Of a stretch of DNA of 64,000 nucleotides, positions 27,404-35,581 are shown one piece after another. The translations under genes and the position numbers were made by a program. Source of the DNA: Streptomyces sp. cg36 (GTDB taxonomy: Bacteria > Actinomycetota > Actinomycetes > Streptomycetales > Streptomycetaceae); the NCBI RefSeq assembly GCF_041080675.1, contig NZ_CP163520.1, forward strand, positions 62,001 through 126,000. The letters are read 5' to 3'. The notes beneath the pieces are model-generated. The model had not been told where the DNA came from and did no database searches. It saw only the letters and a program-made list of their open reading frames with translations. Position 1 is the stretch's first letter; the number at the start of each line of letters is the position of its first letter.

Positions 27404-28285
27404 TCACGCCCCGGTGCTCCCGCTGTTCCGCTCGACCGGAATCCACAGCTGGGAGTCGGTCTCCGCGCCGATCTCCACCGGCCGCGTCCGCAGGAGCTCC
27501 GGACCTGCCCGGCTCGTGTACGGGTTCGAGGGGAACCACTGTGTGAACACGTCCCGCCAGAGTTCCTGGAGGGCGCTCGGGTAGGGCCCGTGGTGGTCGA
27601 AGACGGCCCAGGTCCCGGCCGGCACGTCGAGGGCGTCGAGCTCCTCGGCAGCTGCCTCGGGACCGGTCACCACGCCGATCCAGTAGTCGGCTTCGGCGCC
27701 CTCGTCCCGGCTGTCGGTCAAGTACACCACCGCCGACAAGATCCCGTACGGCTCCTGGCCGGCCAGCTCCTTCATCCGTACGATCGCCGCCTTGTCCAGG
27801 CTCTCCAGGTGCGCCACCGCCGCCGTGTTGAGCCCCTCTGGTACGAGTGGGAGCCGGGCCTTCTTGCCGATCACCCGAAACGGCTTCTTCTCCACGATCC
27901 GGTAGCACATGGGCGTACTGCCTTCCACGACCACACGGAACGACATGCGCGGCTGCGCGGTGAGCACCGCACCCGTGCGCCGGGCCTCGCCCGGTCCGAT
28001 GCCGTGCACCGACCGGAACGCCCGGGCGAACGCCTCTCCCGAGCCGTACCCGTACCGGACCGCGATGTCGAGCAGCGTCAGGTCCCCGGCCAGCACCTCG
28101 GCCCCGGCGAGGGTCATGCGCCGGCGCCGCACATAGACCGGGAGCGGCATCCCGGCGAGCGCCGCGAACAGCCGCCGGAAGTGGTACTCCGAGACCGCGG
28201 CGATCCGGGCCACCTCCGCCATGTCGACCTCCCGGTCGAGGCAGTCGTCAAGATGGGCCAGCGCTTGATTCAGCCGCTCCAGCAC
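27404..28285 (-). CDS. AraC-family regulator with GyrI-like effector domain
   Basis: This 293-residue regulator has an N-terminal AraC DNA-binding pair of HTHs (DMAEVARIAAVSEYHFRRLF, then LDIAVRYGYGSGEAFARAF and RSVHGIGPGEAR). A C-terminal GyrI-like/effector-binding domain follows (PFRVIGKKARLPL, through YWIGVVTGP and GTWAVFDHHGPYP). This is the Rob/SoxS-type layout with a small-molecule-binding domain. GTG 28285 is chosen because VLERLNQALAHLDD is the usual family beginning and AAAGGA lies upstream; the long frame above it is noncoding. It is divergent from a beta-lactamase-fold hydrolase 205 nt away, its probable target. Confidence 0.93.
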   Translation of the reverse strand: MLERLNQALAHLDDCLDREVDMAEVARIAAVSEYHFRRLFAALAGMPLPVYVRRRRMTLAGAEVLAGDLTLLDIAVRYGYGSGEAFARAFRSVHGIGPGEARRTGAVLTAQPRMSFRVVVEGSTPMCYRIVEKKPFRVIGKKARLPLVPEGLNTAAVAHLESLDKAAIVRMKELAGQEPYGILSAVVYLTDSRDEGAEADYWIGVVTGPEAAAEELDALDVPAGTWAVFDHHGPYPSALQELWRDVFTQWFPSNPYTSRAGPELLRTRPVEIGAETDSQLWIPVERNSGSTGA

Positions 28286-28489
28286 GCCTGTCCGTCCTTT
28301 CTTCTCGCTTCCCCACCGCCGCACGCAGTTGGGCATCGACCGATCGACCGGACATGGGCCGACCGTGGGGCCAAGGCGGGAGCGGTTCCGCGCGGCCGTC
28401 AGGCCGCCTTGCTGAAGTATCGAAGCCGTGGTCGCGCCAGCCCGACAAAGCTCGTGCGGGAATTGTCGGGCAGGGAGCCCTGACCCAGC

Positions 28490-29620
28490 ATGAGACTTAC
28501 GCCCATGACTGATGTCAAGGGTTTCTGTGAGCCGCGGTTTGAGGCAGTCCGGGCGGCTCTTGCCGCTCTGCTCGGAAAGGACGACGTGGGTGCCTCGGCG
28601 GCCGTTTACGTTGACGGCGAGCCGGTGGTCGACATCTGGGGCGGATACGCCGATGTGGACCGCTCCGTCGCCTGGGAGCGCGACACCCTCATCGGTGTGA
28701 ACTCGACGACCAAGAACGTGGTCGCCCTGTGCGCGCTGATCCTGGCCGACCGGGGCGAGCTCGCTCTGTCCGCGCCGGTCGCCGCCTATTGGCCCGAGTT
28801 CGCCGCGGCCGGCAAGGAGAAGGTGCTGGTGCGGCACGTACTGTCGCACACCGCGGGGCTGCCGGACCTGTCCGGGCCGACGACGGTCGAGGAGCTCTAC
28901 GACTGGGAGGGCGTCACGGCAGGGCTGGCCGCGCAGGCGCCCGAATGGGAGCCGGGAACGGCCGCCGGCTATCACGCGCTCAGCTTCGGCTTTCTTGTGG
29001 GGGAGATCGTCCGGCGCGTCACGGGCCGCGGTCTTGGCGAGTTCTTCGCCGAAGAAGTGGCCCAACCTCTGGGTGCGGACTTCCACATCGGCCTCCCCAT
29101 CGGACATGACCACCGCGTCGCACCCCTCATCGCACCGGTGTCACTGACCGACGAGTACGCCGCCAGTGCACCGTTCGGACCGGAGGGCACCCGCCGGGAG
29201 AACACCGGTGTGACGATCCGGGTCAAGGATGCCAACTCCTCGGCCTGGCGCCGCGGGCAGATCCCTGCGGTGAACGGCTTCGGTAACGCCCGCTCCGTCG
29301 CCCTGGTTCAGTCGGCATTGGCGAACCAGGGGTCGGCCGGCGGCGTGCGGCTGCTCTCCCCCAGGGGGTGCGAGCCCGCATGGCAGGAGATGTTCCGCGG
29401 CACGGACCGCGTGCTGGGCACCTCGATGTGCTGGACGGTGGGCTTCGGCAAGTTCGGCAACACCTTCGGCTGGGGCGGCTGGGGCGGCTCGCTGGTCGCC
29501 AGCGATCCCGACTCCCGCATGACGGTGGCCTATGTCATGAACCAGATGATCGACCGGGATCGGCAGGAGGACCATCGCGGCATGGAGATCCTCATGGCCG
29601 CCTACAGCGGACTCCGCTGA
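28490..29620 (+). CDS. serine hydrolase, class C beta-lactamase/esterase fold
   Basis: This 376-residue hydrolase has the SxxK motif NSTTKN (S72, K75), YHA at about Y161 in place of YxN, and a GWGG-containing C-terminal region (GNTFGWGGWGGSLVA) instead of a clear KTG. These features fit family VIII esterases (EstB-like) rather than true beta-lactamases. No signal peptide is seen, so it is cytoplasmic. ATG 28490 has AGGGAG 12 nt upstream; ATG 28505 is an alternative without a site. It is divergent from the AraC/GyrI-like regulator. Esterase activity is the family expectation; the substrate is unknown. Confidence 0.92.
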   Translation: MRLTPMTDVKGFCEPRFEAVRAALAALLGKDDVGASAAVYVDGEPVVDIWGGYADVDRSVAWERDTLIGVNSTTKNVVALCALILADRGELALSAPVAAYWPEFAAAGKEKVLVRHVLSHTAGLPDLSGPTTVEELYDWEGVTAGLAAQAPEWEPGTAAGYHALSFGFLVGEIVRRVTGRGLGEFFAEEVAQPLGADFHIGLPIGHDHRVAPLIAPVSLTDEYAASAPFGPEGTRRENTGVTIRVKDANSSAWRRGQIPAVNGFGNARSVALVQSALANQGSAGGVRLLSPRGCEPAWQEMFRGTDRVLGTSMCWTVGFGKFGNTFGWGGWGGSLVASDPDSRMTVAYVMNQMIDRDRQEDHRGMEILMAAYSGLR

Positions 29621-30144
29621 GAGGCACTCCAACGACGCGGTACGCGAATGTCAGCGGGACACGGTAACGCGTCACGGCCATCACCAACCCGTACGTCCAC
29701 CGTCGTGCCACTGCCCGACTGCTGCCCCGGCGCACGGGGCGTTGATGGCCGAGGCACAATGGCGATCATGAGTTTGCGTCGTGAGACGGCGAGCTCCCCG
29801 GCCCGGTGGCCTGGGTAGTGGGGACCTTGGTTCGTGGCTGGTGGACTCACCTTCGTATGCGCCGCACGGATTCACTTGAGCGGTGCGGCCAACCGCCGGG
29901 ATGCCAGGGCCGCGGGCATCGTCGGCGGGCTCGGCGCACTGGCGTTGTCCGCCACGGCCCTGATCGCAGGAATCGGATAGCCGGCCCCACACCGCTCGCC
30001 GCATCCACGATCGCGTACCGCGTCGTCAGGGCTCGCAGCGAATCAACATGCTGATCTGATCTCGGTGAGGCTGCTGTCCGGGGGCGCGGCGCACCCCCTG
30101 GCCTCCGCCTGGCGCGGGCCGCGCCCGCGTCGGCCATCCCGTGA
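29621..30144. other. intergenic region with gene debris
   Basis: About 520 nt between the serine hydrolase and the lectin terminator. The only protein-like frame is the short hydrophobic ORF at 29834-29980. No RNA gene is recognised. Confidence 0.4.
29834..29980 (+). other. short hydrophobic ORF, possible membrane-protein remnant
   Basis: A GTG opens a 48-residue frame (VAGGLTFVCAARIHLSGAA, NRRDARAAGIVGGLGALALS, ATALIAGIG) with one clear transmembrane segment at the end. There is no ribosome binding site. The frame looks like the tail of a small membrane protein whose front is missing. Confidence 0.28.
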
Positions 30145-30169
30145 ACGGCCGCCTCACCGAGGCGGCCGT
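30145..30169 (-). terminator. terminator of the lectin/beta-rich protein unit
   Basis: A perfect 11-bp stem, ACGGCCGCCTC and GAGGCGGCCGT with a 3-nt loop, lies 26 nt beyond the minus-strand lectin stop at 30196. Confidence 0.7.
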
Positions 30170-30195
30170 CATGGTGGAGCGGTGGGGCGAACGGG

Positions 30196-30759
30196 TCAGG
30201 CGGGTGTGAGGGAGAAGGCGCCGGCGCGGTCGGCGTACTGGACGATGTGGGCGCGGGAGATGTCGTAGCGGCCCGCTTCCACCGAAAGCCAGGCGCCGGA
30301 GCTCTGGACCTGCATGGTGAACGTGTCGGTGCCCGGGATGCGGTTGAGCCAGAACTTCTGGTTGCCGTAGATGTACCCGTTGCAGTCGCCCTCGGTCACC
30401 CAGTTGCCGTCCTGGACGTCCCACAGCGTCAGACAGGCCCCGTTCTTCTGGTTCTTGAAGATGTAGTCGGCCGTCGAGGTGTCACCCGGCCAGTGGCACA
30501 CCCGCCACTTCTGGTTGGCGACGCCCACGTACTGGTACTGGAGCACGGCGCCCTTCGCATCGGGCCCCTGGGAGATGTCGAAGACCATGTTGTTGGACGT
30601 GTTGATGCGGTACCAGCCCGGATCGCAGATCCACCCGTCGCGGGTGGGGTCGGGCGAGGCGGTGGCGGGCACGGCGGTGAGCAGCAGTGCCGCACAGGCC
30701 GCGGACAAGGCGCCGAGCAGGCGGACGCGCCGCACGGCAGTACGAAGGGGTCTCTTCAC
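30196..30759 (-). CDS. secreted ricin-type beta-trefoil protein
   Basis: This 187-residue exported protein has a signal peptide (RVRLLGALSAACAALLLTAV, then PATAS, cleavage near residue 34). A beta-trefoil lectin domain follows with repeated lobes: NMVFDISQGPDAKGAVLQYQ, then QKWRVCHWPGD, KNGACLTLWDVQDGNW, NQKFWLNRI and AHIVQYADRAGAFSL. GTG 30759 is chosen for GAGGAGC about 9 nt upstream. It begins 50 nt after the stop of a Ser/Thr-rich secreted protein transcribed in the same direction, so the two are probably co-expressed. It would supply a glycan-binding partner; see that entry. Confidence 0.87.
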   Translation of the reverse strand: MKRPLRTAVRRVRLLGALSAACAALLLTAVPATASPDPTRDGWICDPGWYRINTSNNMVFDISQGPDAKGAVLQYQYVGVANQKWRVCHWPGDTSTADYIFKNQKNGACLTLWDVQDGNWVTEGDCNGYIYGNQKFWLNRIPGTDTFTMQVQSSGAWLSVEAGRYDISRAHIVQYADRAGAFSLTPA

Positions 30760-30809
30760 GGTCGTTGCTCCTCGGTCGAAGACGGTGGCGGCCGGATTGC
30801 GGGCGGGTG

Positions 30810-31463
30810 TCAGCACACGCCGAGCCGGTCCTGGGCCACCCTGCGCACCGACCCCGCGGGCTCCGGCACACAGTTGCGCACGACCGTGCCGATCTCCGGG
30901 TTCTCGTAGGTGGTGTAGGTGCCCACCCCGCCCTTCACCGCGTTGACCCAGACGCCGGTGGTGGAGCCGGTCTGGGCGCAGACGTACTTCACGTACTGGC
31001 CGTCGACGCGCCGAGTACCCCGGTAGAGCCCGTAGTAGCCGGGCTGGTTGAAGCTCCAGGTGTTGGTGACCGTGCTGCTGGTGGTCGAGGAGGTGGTGGT
31101 GGACACCGAGAAGCCGACCTTCATCTTCACCCGGGCGAACAGGCCGCCGAGCGAGGCGGAGATCTGCTGGCTCTGGTTGACCGTGGTGGTCACCGAGTCG
31201 ACCCGGGTCAGCGACTCGGTGCGCTGGCCCGTGGTACCCGGGGTGATGTTGATGGCGAGGAAGTCGGTGACGACCGGGGTGACCTGGGCGGTGGCGTCGT
31301 AGTAGACGGTGTCGACCGCGGGGTTGCAGCTGCTGGAGGCGGGCGGCAGCGGGCCGGGGTCGGCGTGGGCGGGCGAGGTGAGCAGGGTGGTCGCGGTCAG
31401 CGCGGCGCTCGCCAGGACGCCCGCGCGCACGGCGTGGCCACGCGACGGTCTCAGGGGTCTCAT
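30810..31463 (-). CDS. secreted Ser/Thr-rich protein, possible beta-pore-former
   Basis: I do not recognise a named family. This 217-residue protein has a signal peptide (RAGVLASAALTATTLLTSPA, HA, cleavage near residue 35). It then has a beta-rich body in which residues about 80-140 alternate Ser/Thr with hydrophobics (ESLTRVDSVTTTVNQSQQIS, VKMKVGFSVSTTTSSTTSST). A cysteine-containing tail (YYGLYRGTRRVDGQYVKYVC) follows. Long amphipathic Ser/Thr strands are typical of aerolysin/ETX-MTX2-type pore-forming hairpins, so that role is possible but unproven. ATG 31463 is chosen for GGAGC about 9 nt upstream. The next gene encodes a secreted lectin, suggesting a two-component secreted pair. Confidence 0.75.
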   Translation of the reverse strand: MRPLRPSRGHAVRAGVLASAALTATTLLTSPAHADPGPLPPASSSCNPAVDTVYYDATAQVTPVVTDFLAINITPGTTGQRTESLTRVDSVTTTVNQSQQISASLGGLFARVKMKVGFSVSTTTSSTTSSTVTNTWSFNQPGYYGLYRGTRRVDGQYVKYVCAQTGSTTGVWVNAVKGGVGTYTTYENPEIGTVVRNCVPEPAGSVRRVAQDRLGVC

Positions 31464-31510
31464 TGCGGGTGTGCTCCTCATGTCGTGGCCCTGCGGCCGG
31501 GAGACGGACC

Positions 31511-31558
31511 CGGGCCCGGGGTGCCTCCCCCGTCTGCGACAGCGGCACCCCGGGCCCG
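31511..31558 (-). promoter_or_regulatory. long hairpin in the leader of the lectin unit
   Basis: A perfect 15-bp stem, CGGGCCCGGGGTGCC and its complement with an 18-nt loop, lies 47-95 nt before the start codon of the Ser/Thr-rich secreted gene. No gene ends here on either strand, so it may be a 5' leader structure (attenuator) or lie upstream of the promoter. Nothing else is supported between 31464 and 31901. Confidence 0.45.
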
Positions 31559-31901
31559 GCCGCTCCAGTGTCGGGAGGGGGTGCCTCGGCCCTCAACGCC
31601 CTTCGATACGTCTCGAATCCGGACAGTCGACCTTGTTGGCCGTACGGTCTTGCCGCCGGATCCCCCGGCGGCAGGCCGCGGCGCGGCGCAACCTGGCCAG
31701 CGTCCGGCCCCCACCCCTGCCGCAACGCCAGTGGCGCCCGCCCTCTCGCCCCGGACCACCCGACACGGCTACGCACCGTCCCGATCCGGTGCTCCACAGA
31801 TGATCCGCAGCAAGCGTCGCCCCCTCGTCGTCAACCGCATGAACGCTCAGCCGATCCGCCACAGCGAACGCACTGGGGGCACGCGGCCGTAGGCTGCGGC
31901 G

Positions 31902-32378
31902 GTGACCTACGACATCCTCTTCCTGCGGGTTCAGCCTGGCTCCACCTTCGACAAGACCATGCAGGACCGTAACTCCGCCTATGATCCGGACGCTGAACCC
32001 GACCCCGTGAACCTGACCGGGGACCAGCGCGCAGCCTGGGACAGACTCACCCGGCAGGTAGCACGGGAGGTGGGTCCCATCACCTCCGAGGAGTACCTCT
32101 ACAGCCTGACTCTGTGGCGCGACGGGCCCGCTGGGCACCTGCAGTTGGACTTCGCAGGAGACTCGGCCTCCATCGAGATCCCCTACCGCTATTCGGGACA
32201 GGCCGCGCTACCGATCATGGCCGAGGCATACAGCCTTGCCCGGATCATCGAGGACGAGGCCGGCCTTGAAGGCTACGACCTTGAGGTGGATCAGCCCACA
32301 CGGACAGGCGATGTCCACGTAGCAGCGGCCAAACTCGGCGGCATCTCCCACTGGGCGCACGATCACCTCACCCGCTGA
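31902..32378 (+). CDS. hypothetical protein, 158 aa
   Basis: I do not recognise a named domain. The protein is soluble and acidic, with a mixed alpha/beta look (TYDILFLRVQPGSTFDKTMQ, then SEEYLYSLTLWRDGPAGHLQ, SIEIPYRYSGQAALPIMAEA, ISHWAHDHL). The start is a GTG giving MTYDILFL. The size, acidity and stand-alone setting resemble immunity-type or small housekeeping proteins of Streptomyces, which is weak evidence. Codon bias is fully coding-like. It is isolated: no co-directional gene lies within 300 nt. Confidence 0.72.
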   Translation: MTYDILFLRVQPGSTFDKTMQDRNSAYDPDAEPDPVNLTGDQRAAWDRLTRQVAREVGPITSEEYLYSLTLWRDGPAGHLQLDFAGDSASIEIPYRYSGQAALPIMAEAYSLARIIEDEAGLEGYDLEVDQPTRTGDVHVAAAKLGGISHWAHDHLTR

Positions 32379-32687
32379 GCGGACCCTCCCCAGCGTCCCC
32401 AGCGCATCCTCCGGAGGCCGAACGCTGCCTGATCCGACAACAGACAGGCTTCTCAGCGCCTCACAGGCCCCCGGCCACATCGCCCGCCGAAGGAGACGAG
32501 GCACCGCACCTGCCACGACGAGCCTGCGTGAGTGGAGTGGTCGGATACGCGGGCCGCACCGGGTGTCAAGGGCCGGTTGAAGTGGCCGTGTTGGGGAGCC
32601 GAAGTGGCGATGCGGGCTCTGCCTCGCCTCCGGGCGCAACCCCACGACCACGGTCCGGACCGAGCGCACTCCGAGCGTGATGGCGGA
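32379..32687. other. no supported gene
   Basis: About 310 nt between the hypothetical gene and the TetR fragment. No feature is recognised. Confidence 0.4.
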
Positions 32688-32866
32688 TCAGCGCGGTGGC
32701 GCTGCCCCTCGGCGCCGTGCGATGGCCCCTTCCAGGAGCGCGGTCAGGATCCGTGCCAGGCGCGGTTCGACGTCCACGATGGCGTGTGCGAGCCGTGGAT
32801 CGCCGCGGTAGAGCGCCGCGACCTCGGGTCCCGGGGTCGCGATGTTCCAGAACGTGCCGGCCATCG
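32681..32866 (-). pseudogene. duplicated 3' fragment of the TetR gene at 52.8 kb
   Basis: This 186-bp segment aligns without gaps to 52803-52988, with six mismatches (about 97% identity). It contains the last 58 codons and stop of that TetR gene (MAGTFWNIATPGPEVAALYR, DPRLAHAIVDVEPRLARIL). The rest of the regulator is absent and the homology breaks abruptly at 32866, so this is a recent partial duplication. No start signal or HTH is present. Confidence 0.9.
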
Positions 32867-32888
32867 GCCTCCCCCGGCCGATGCCGGA

Positions 32889-32919
32889 GACCGGCCCGGG
32901 AGGCACTCCCGGGCCGGTC
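32889..32919 (-). terminator. terminator of the third ricin-type lectin gene
   Basis: A perfect 14-bp stem, GACCGGCCCGGGAG and its complement with a 3-nt loop, lies 13 nt beyond the minus-strand stop at 32933. Confidence 0.75.
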
Positions 32920-32932
32920 GCGGGACACGGGT

Positions 32933-33463
32933 CTAGACGGTGCCGGACATCCACAGGCGGAAGCGCGCGTTGGGGGCGTCCTCCTTGCAGGGGTAGAGGC
33001 GCGCGACCGCACCCTGGGTCTGGCCGCCCCACATGTTGACGCAGTTGCTCGTCGCGTGCATCGGCTGGAACCGGATGTAGTTGCTGCCCCCGTCGTTGCC
33101 GATGGTGTTGAAGGCCGCGTCGGCACTGTCGCAGTTCTTGAAGAGCTTGATGTAGTTGCCCGTGTTGTTGTTGCCGCTCCAGTTGTTGAGACAGTAGTCC
33201 GGCGACGCAACACTCTGAATCTTGAAGTGGCTGGCGCCTGCGTCGAGGATGTTCCACCGCTGGGCGTTGCTTCCGTTGCACGGCCACTGCTGGACGACCT
33301 GCCCGTTGAAAACATCGCCGTTCGGGATGTCCAGGCAGTAGCCGTCCGCGATGTTGATCGTGACGTCGGGCTTCGGGGCCGCCTGGGCCGGGGCGGTGGT
33401 CAGCAGGGTGCCGAGGGAGGCGGCCAAGGCGAAGGCGGCCACGGCGGAAGAGCGTATGCGCAT
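32933..33463 (-). CDS. secreted ricin B-type beta-trefoil lectin
   Basis: This 176-residue protein has a signal peptide (RSSAVAAFALAASLGTLLTT, then APAQA, cleavage near residue 28). A beta-trefoil domain follows with three lobes: GYCLDIPNGDVFNGQVVQQW, DYCLNNWSGNNNTGNYIKLF and NCVNMWGGQTQGAVARLYPC. Paired cysteines and QxW-type positions fit a ricin-B/RICIN fold. ATG 33463 is chosen for AGGGA 9 nt upstream and the signal peptide. A terminator closes it, so it is monocistronic. Glycan binding is expected; the ligand is unknown. It is the third such protein in the window and the smallest. Confidence 0.9.
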   Translation of the reverse strand: MRIRSSAVAAFALAASLGTLLTTAPAQAAPKPDVTINIADGYCLDIPNGDVFNGQVVQQWPCNGSNAQRWNILDAGASHFKIQSVASPDYCLNNWSGNNNTGNYIKLFKNCDSADAAFNTIGNDGGSNYIRFQPMHATSNCVNMWGGQTQGAVARLYPCKEDAPNARFRLWMSGTV

Positions 33464-33879
33464 GTGAGGGTTCCCTGAAGAGGTGTGGAGGCGGGGGCGC
33501 CCCGTCGTACGGTCCCCCGCCGCGGCAGGTGTCGCACCGGACGGCGACAACGGGAACCTAGCGCTCCGCGCGGGCCTTCCCGCTGTCTCACCCCCGTCCC
33601 GCCGTCCCGTGGCCAGGTCCGGGACACCCTCAAGGGTGTTGCGGCGGCGCCCCACAGCTCATCCCCGTCATGGACGTATCCGCGTCGGCCGCCCCGGCGG
33701 CGGGCGTCCCCCCACACTCGGCCGGATCAATTCAGCGGTCACAGGGGGCCAGCAACGTGTCCCGATGCCAGCTCAGCCCACTGCGGAGTGGACCACCCAC
33801 CACGTGGTCGGTCTCCGCTGCTCGAACCGTCGACGGACAAGGGCAGGCGTCACGGGAGGCTCGGGAGTACGCCGGGATT
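33464..33879. other. no supported gene
   Basis: About 415 nt upstream of the lectin gene. It should hold the lectin promoter; no coding frame is convincing. Confidence 0.4.
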
Positions 33880-34014
33880 GAGCCGGCCCAATTGGCGCGG
33901 ACGACCGTAGAGCCGTCGAACCTCACCCTCCTTGGCTTGGTCCGGCACATGGCAGAGGTGGAGCGATGGTGGTTCCGGCGAAGCTTCGCCGGTGAGGCTG
34001 TCGGCAATGTCTTC
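33880..34014 (+). pseudogene. DinB/DUF664 fragment
   Basis: The frame includes LARTTVEPSNLTLLGLVRHM followed by AEVERWWFRRSFAGEA. This is the signature segment of Streptomyces DinB-like DUF664 proteins (first metal-binding helix with the conserved histidine). Both the beginning and the rest of the four-helix bundle are missing. It is a short gene remnant. Confidence 0.6.
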
Positions 34015-34171
34015 ACTGGCCCGTCAGACGGACTTGCTGGGGAACGCCGTTTCTGTGCCGCTCCCGGCTGCCCGGTCAGGTCGGCGGCCGAGCGGACGGA
34101 CGGAGTGAGAACGATGGTGTGGGAAGGGGCGCCATCCGTCGATTCAGCCGCAAAGGGGGCGGGGCAGGCGG

Positions 34172-34975
34172 TCAGGCGCAGAAGTCGGCCCAGGCGCGGG
34201 TGCCTGCCACCGAGCGGTCCAGGCCCGGGGTGCCGTGTGCCTGCCAGTCCTCCCAGGAGCGGGCTTCGGCCTCGGTGAGGACGCGCACACCGTCGCGGGG
34301 CGCTGCGGCGAACGCCGGAATGGTCATGGCTTGGGCGTGCGCCTGTTCGGGGGTGTGGAGGCCGTCCACGACGAGGCGGCAGCCCCACAGTGCGGCATCG
34401 GTCCATGCGGGGCCGCGGCCTGCCCAGGCCCAGTCGATGAGCCAGGCCCGCCCTGGGGCGATGAGAAAGTTCGTTGCGACCGGATCGGTGTGGACGAGCG
34501 TGCCTCCGGTGAGGAGCTGCTCGTCGTCGGGGTGGCAGTAGGCGCCCCACCGGTCCCATGCGGTCATGAGGGGAATGCTGGGGGCGGGCCGGGTGCTGAG
34601 GTCGCGCAGGGTGGCTGCGACCGGTGGGAGGTGGGCGGAGCCGGGGTGGAAGTCCGCCCACGGGGTGGCCCGGATCCCCTCGAAGACAAGCAGGTGCCAG
34701 CCGCCCACTGTTGCTTGCCACAGCAGCTTCGGGGCATACGGCGGGAGGAACGGGTTGATCTGTGCTTCCCGTTCCAGTTCGTGGGCGCGGTCATGGCCCT
34801 CGGGCAGGCCCTTGACGAAGATGAGGGGCCCGTCGGTGGGGGTGAGCAGGGCGGCCACGCCGGAGCTGTCGCCCGTCTCCATGTCGCTGATCGCGCAGCG
34901 CGGCCCCACTCGCTCCTGGATGGCCTCGCGGGCAGCCTCGGGGAGCTGGGCGAAGCGGCGGCGTGCGACGCGCAT
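34172..34975 (-). CDS. aminoglycoside phosphotransferase-like kinase
   Basis: This 267-residue protein has an eukaryotic-like kinase/APH fold. The Brenner motif is HTDPVATN (H162, D164, N169), the metal-binding aspartate is D181 in AWLIDWAWAG, and K55 in LIFVKGLP probably contacts ATP. This branch is widespread in Streptomyces as a putative small-molecule kinase; resistance function is not implied. ATG 34975 fits the family start (RVARRRFAQLPEAAREAI). It follows a proline-rich small ORF by 2 nt and is probably translated with it. The substrate is unknown. Confidence 0.88.
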   Translation of the reverse strand: MRVARRRFAQLPEAAREAIQERVGPRCAISDMETGDSSGVAALLTPTDGPLIFVKGLPEGHDRAHELEREAQINPFLPPYAPKLLWQATVGGWHLLVFEGIRATPWADFHPGSAHLPPVAATLRDLSTRPAPSIPLMTAWDRWGAYCHPDDEQLLTGGTLVHTDPVATNFLIAPGRAWLIDWAWAGRGPAWTDAALWGCRLVVDGLHTPEQAHAQAMTIPAFAAAPRDGVRVLTEAEARSWEDWQAHGTPGLDRSVAGTRAWADFCA

Positions 34976-34977
34976 GG

Positions 34978-35106
34978 TTAGAGTCCGGTTCCTGGCGGGT
35001 TGGGCGGGAACGGGCGGTTCTTGTCCGGGCCGGGCCCGCTGGGCGGTCGTCCGGGTGGCGGCTGGGAGGGCGGGCGGGCCGGTGGCTTGCGCGCGGTGAA
35101 CGGCAT
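34978..35106 (-). CDS. small proline-rich ORF upstream of the APH-like gene
   Basis: A 42-residue frame (PFTARKPPARPPSQPPPGRP, then PSGPGPDKNRPFPPNPPGTG) ends 2 nt before the kinase start. The proline/arginine content suggests a disordered peptide. The tight spacing suggests translational coupling, with this ORF acting as a leader or a small partner. It is too short for confident prediction and could be chance in GC-rich DNA, but I recall similar proline-rich ORFs before such kinases. Confidence 0.45.
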   Translation of the reverse strand: MPFTARKPPARPPSQPPPGRPPSGPGPDKNRPFPPNPPGTGL

Positions 35107-35581
35107 GCGCTGAGCGTAGTGGTGGCGGGGTTCCCGGCGGGGCCGGAGAGCAGGTTCAGCGCGGCCCGCTCGGCCCTCGCCGACCACGGCCAGCGCCTGG
35201 AGGACGTCACCGTGGTGTGCGGGGACGACTTCAAGGGGTATCCGTCGGAGCATCGTATGACCGGACCATCGCCACCTGCGGAGACGGAACTGATCGGGCA
35301 ATCCGCCGCCCCCAGCCCCACCACCCACGAAAACCCGCCCTACCGACGAGCCTCGGCGCCATGGGGTCGCGACCACGGGGCACGACGAGGGGCGGATCGA
35401 TCCGGGAAGTCAACCGATGGCCGCCACGCCACCCCGAGCCCGAGCCGCCCGCCCCGACCCCCCACCCCCCTGCCGCCCACCTCCCAACCCGGCGGGGATA
35501 CTCGGGCCTTGACTGTTCGGAGCGACCGGCCGAAGCGCGGGTTCGCTCATCCACTCGAACCACTCATCTACACAGGGGGAC
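35107..35581. other. intergenic region, no supported gene
   Basis: About 475 nt between divergent genes. A TTGACT -35-like hexamer at 35509-35514 lies 68 nt before the nSTAND start, without a clear -10. No gene is seen. Confidence 0.4.

Noticed and set aside
30687..31892. 401-codon plus-strand frame over the lectin unit
   Set aside because: Shadow of the two minus-strand secreted-protein genes; no ribosome binding site or family.
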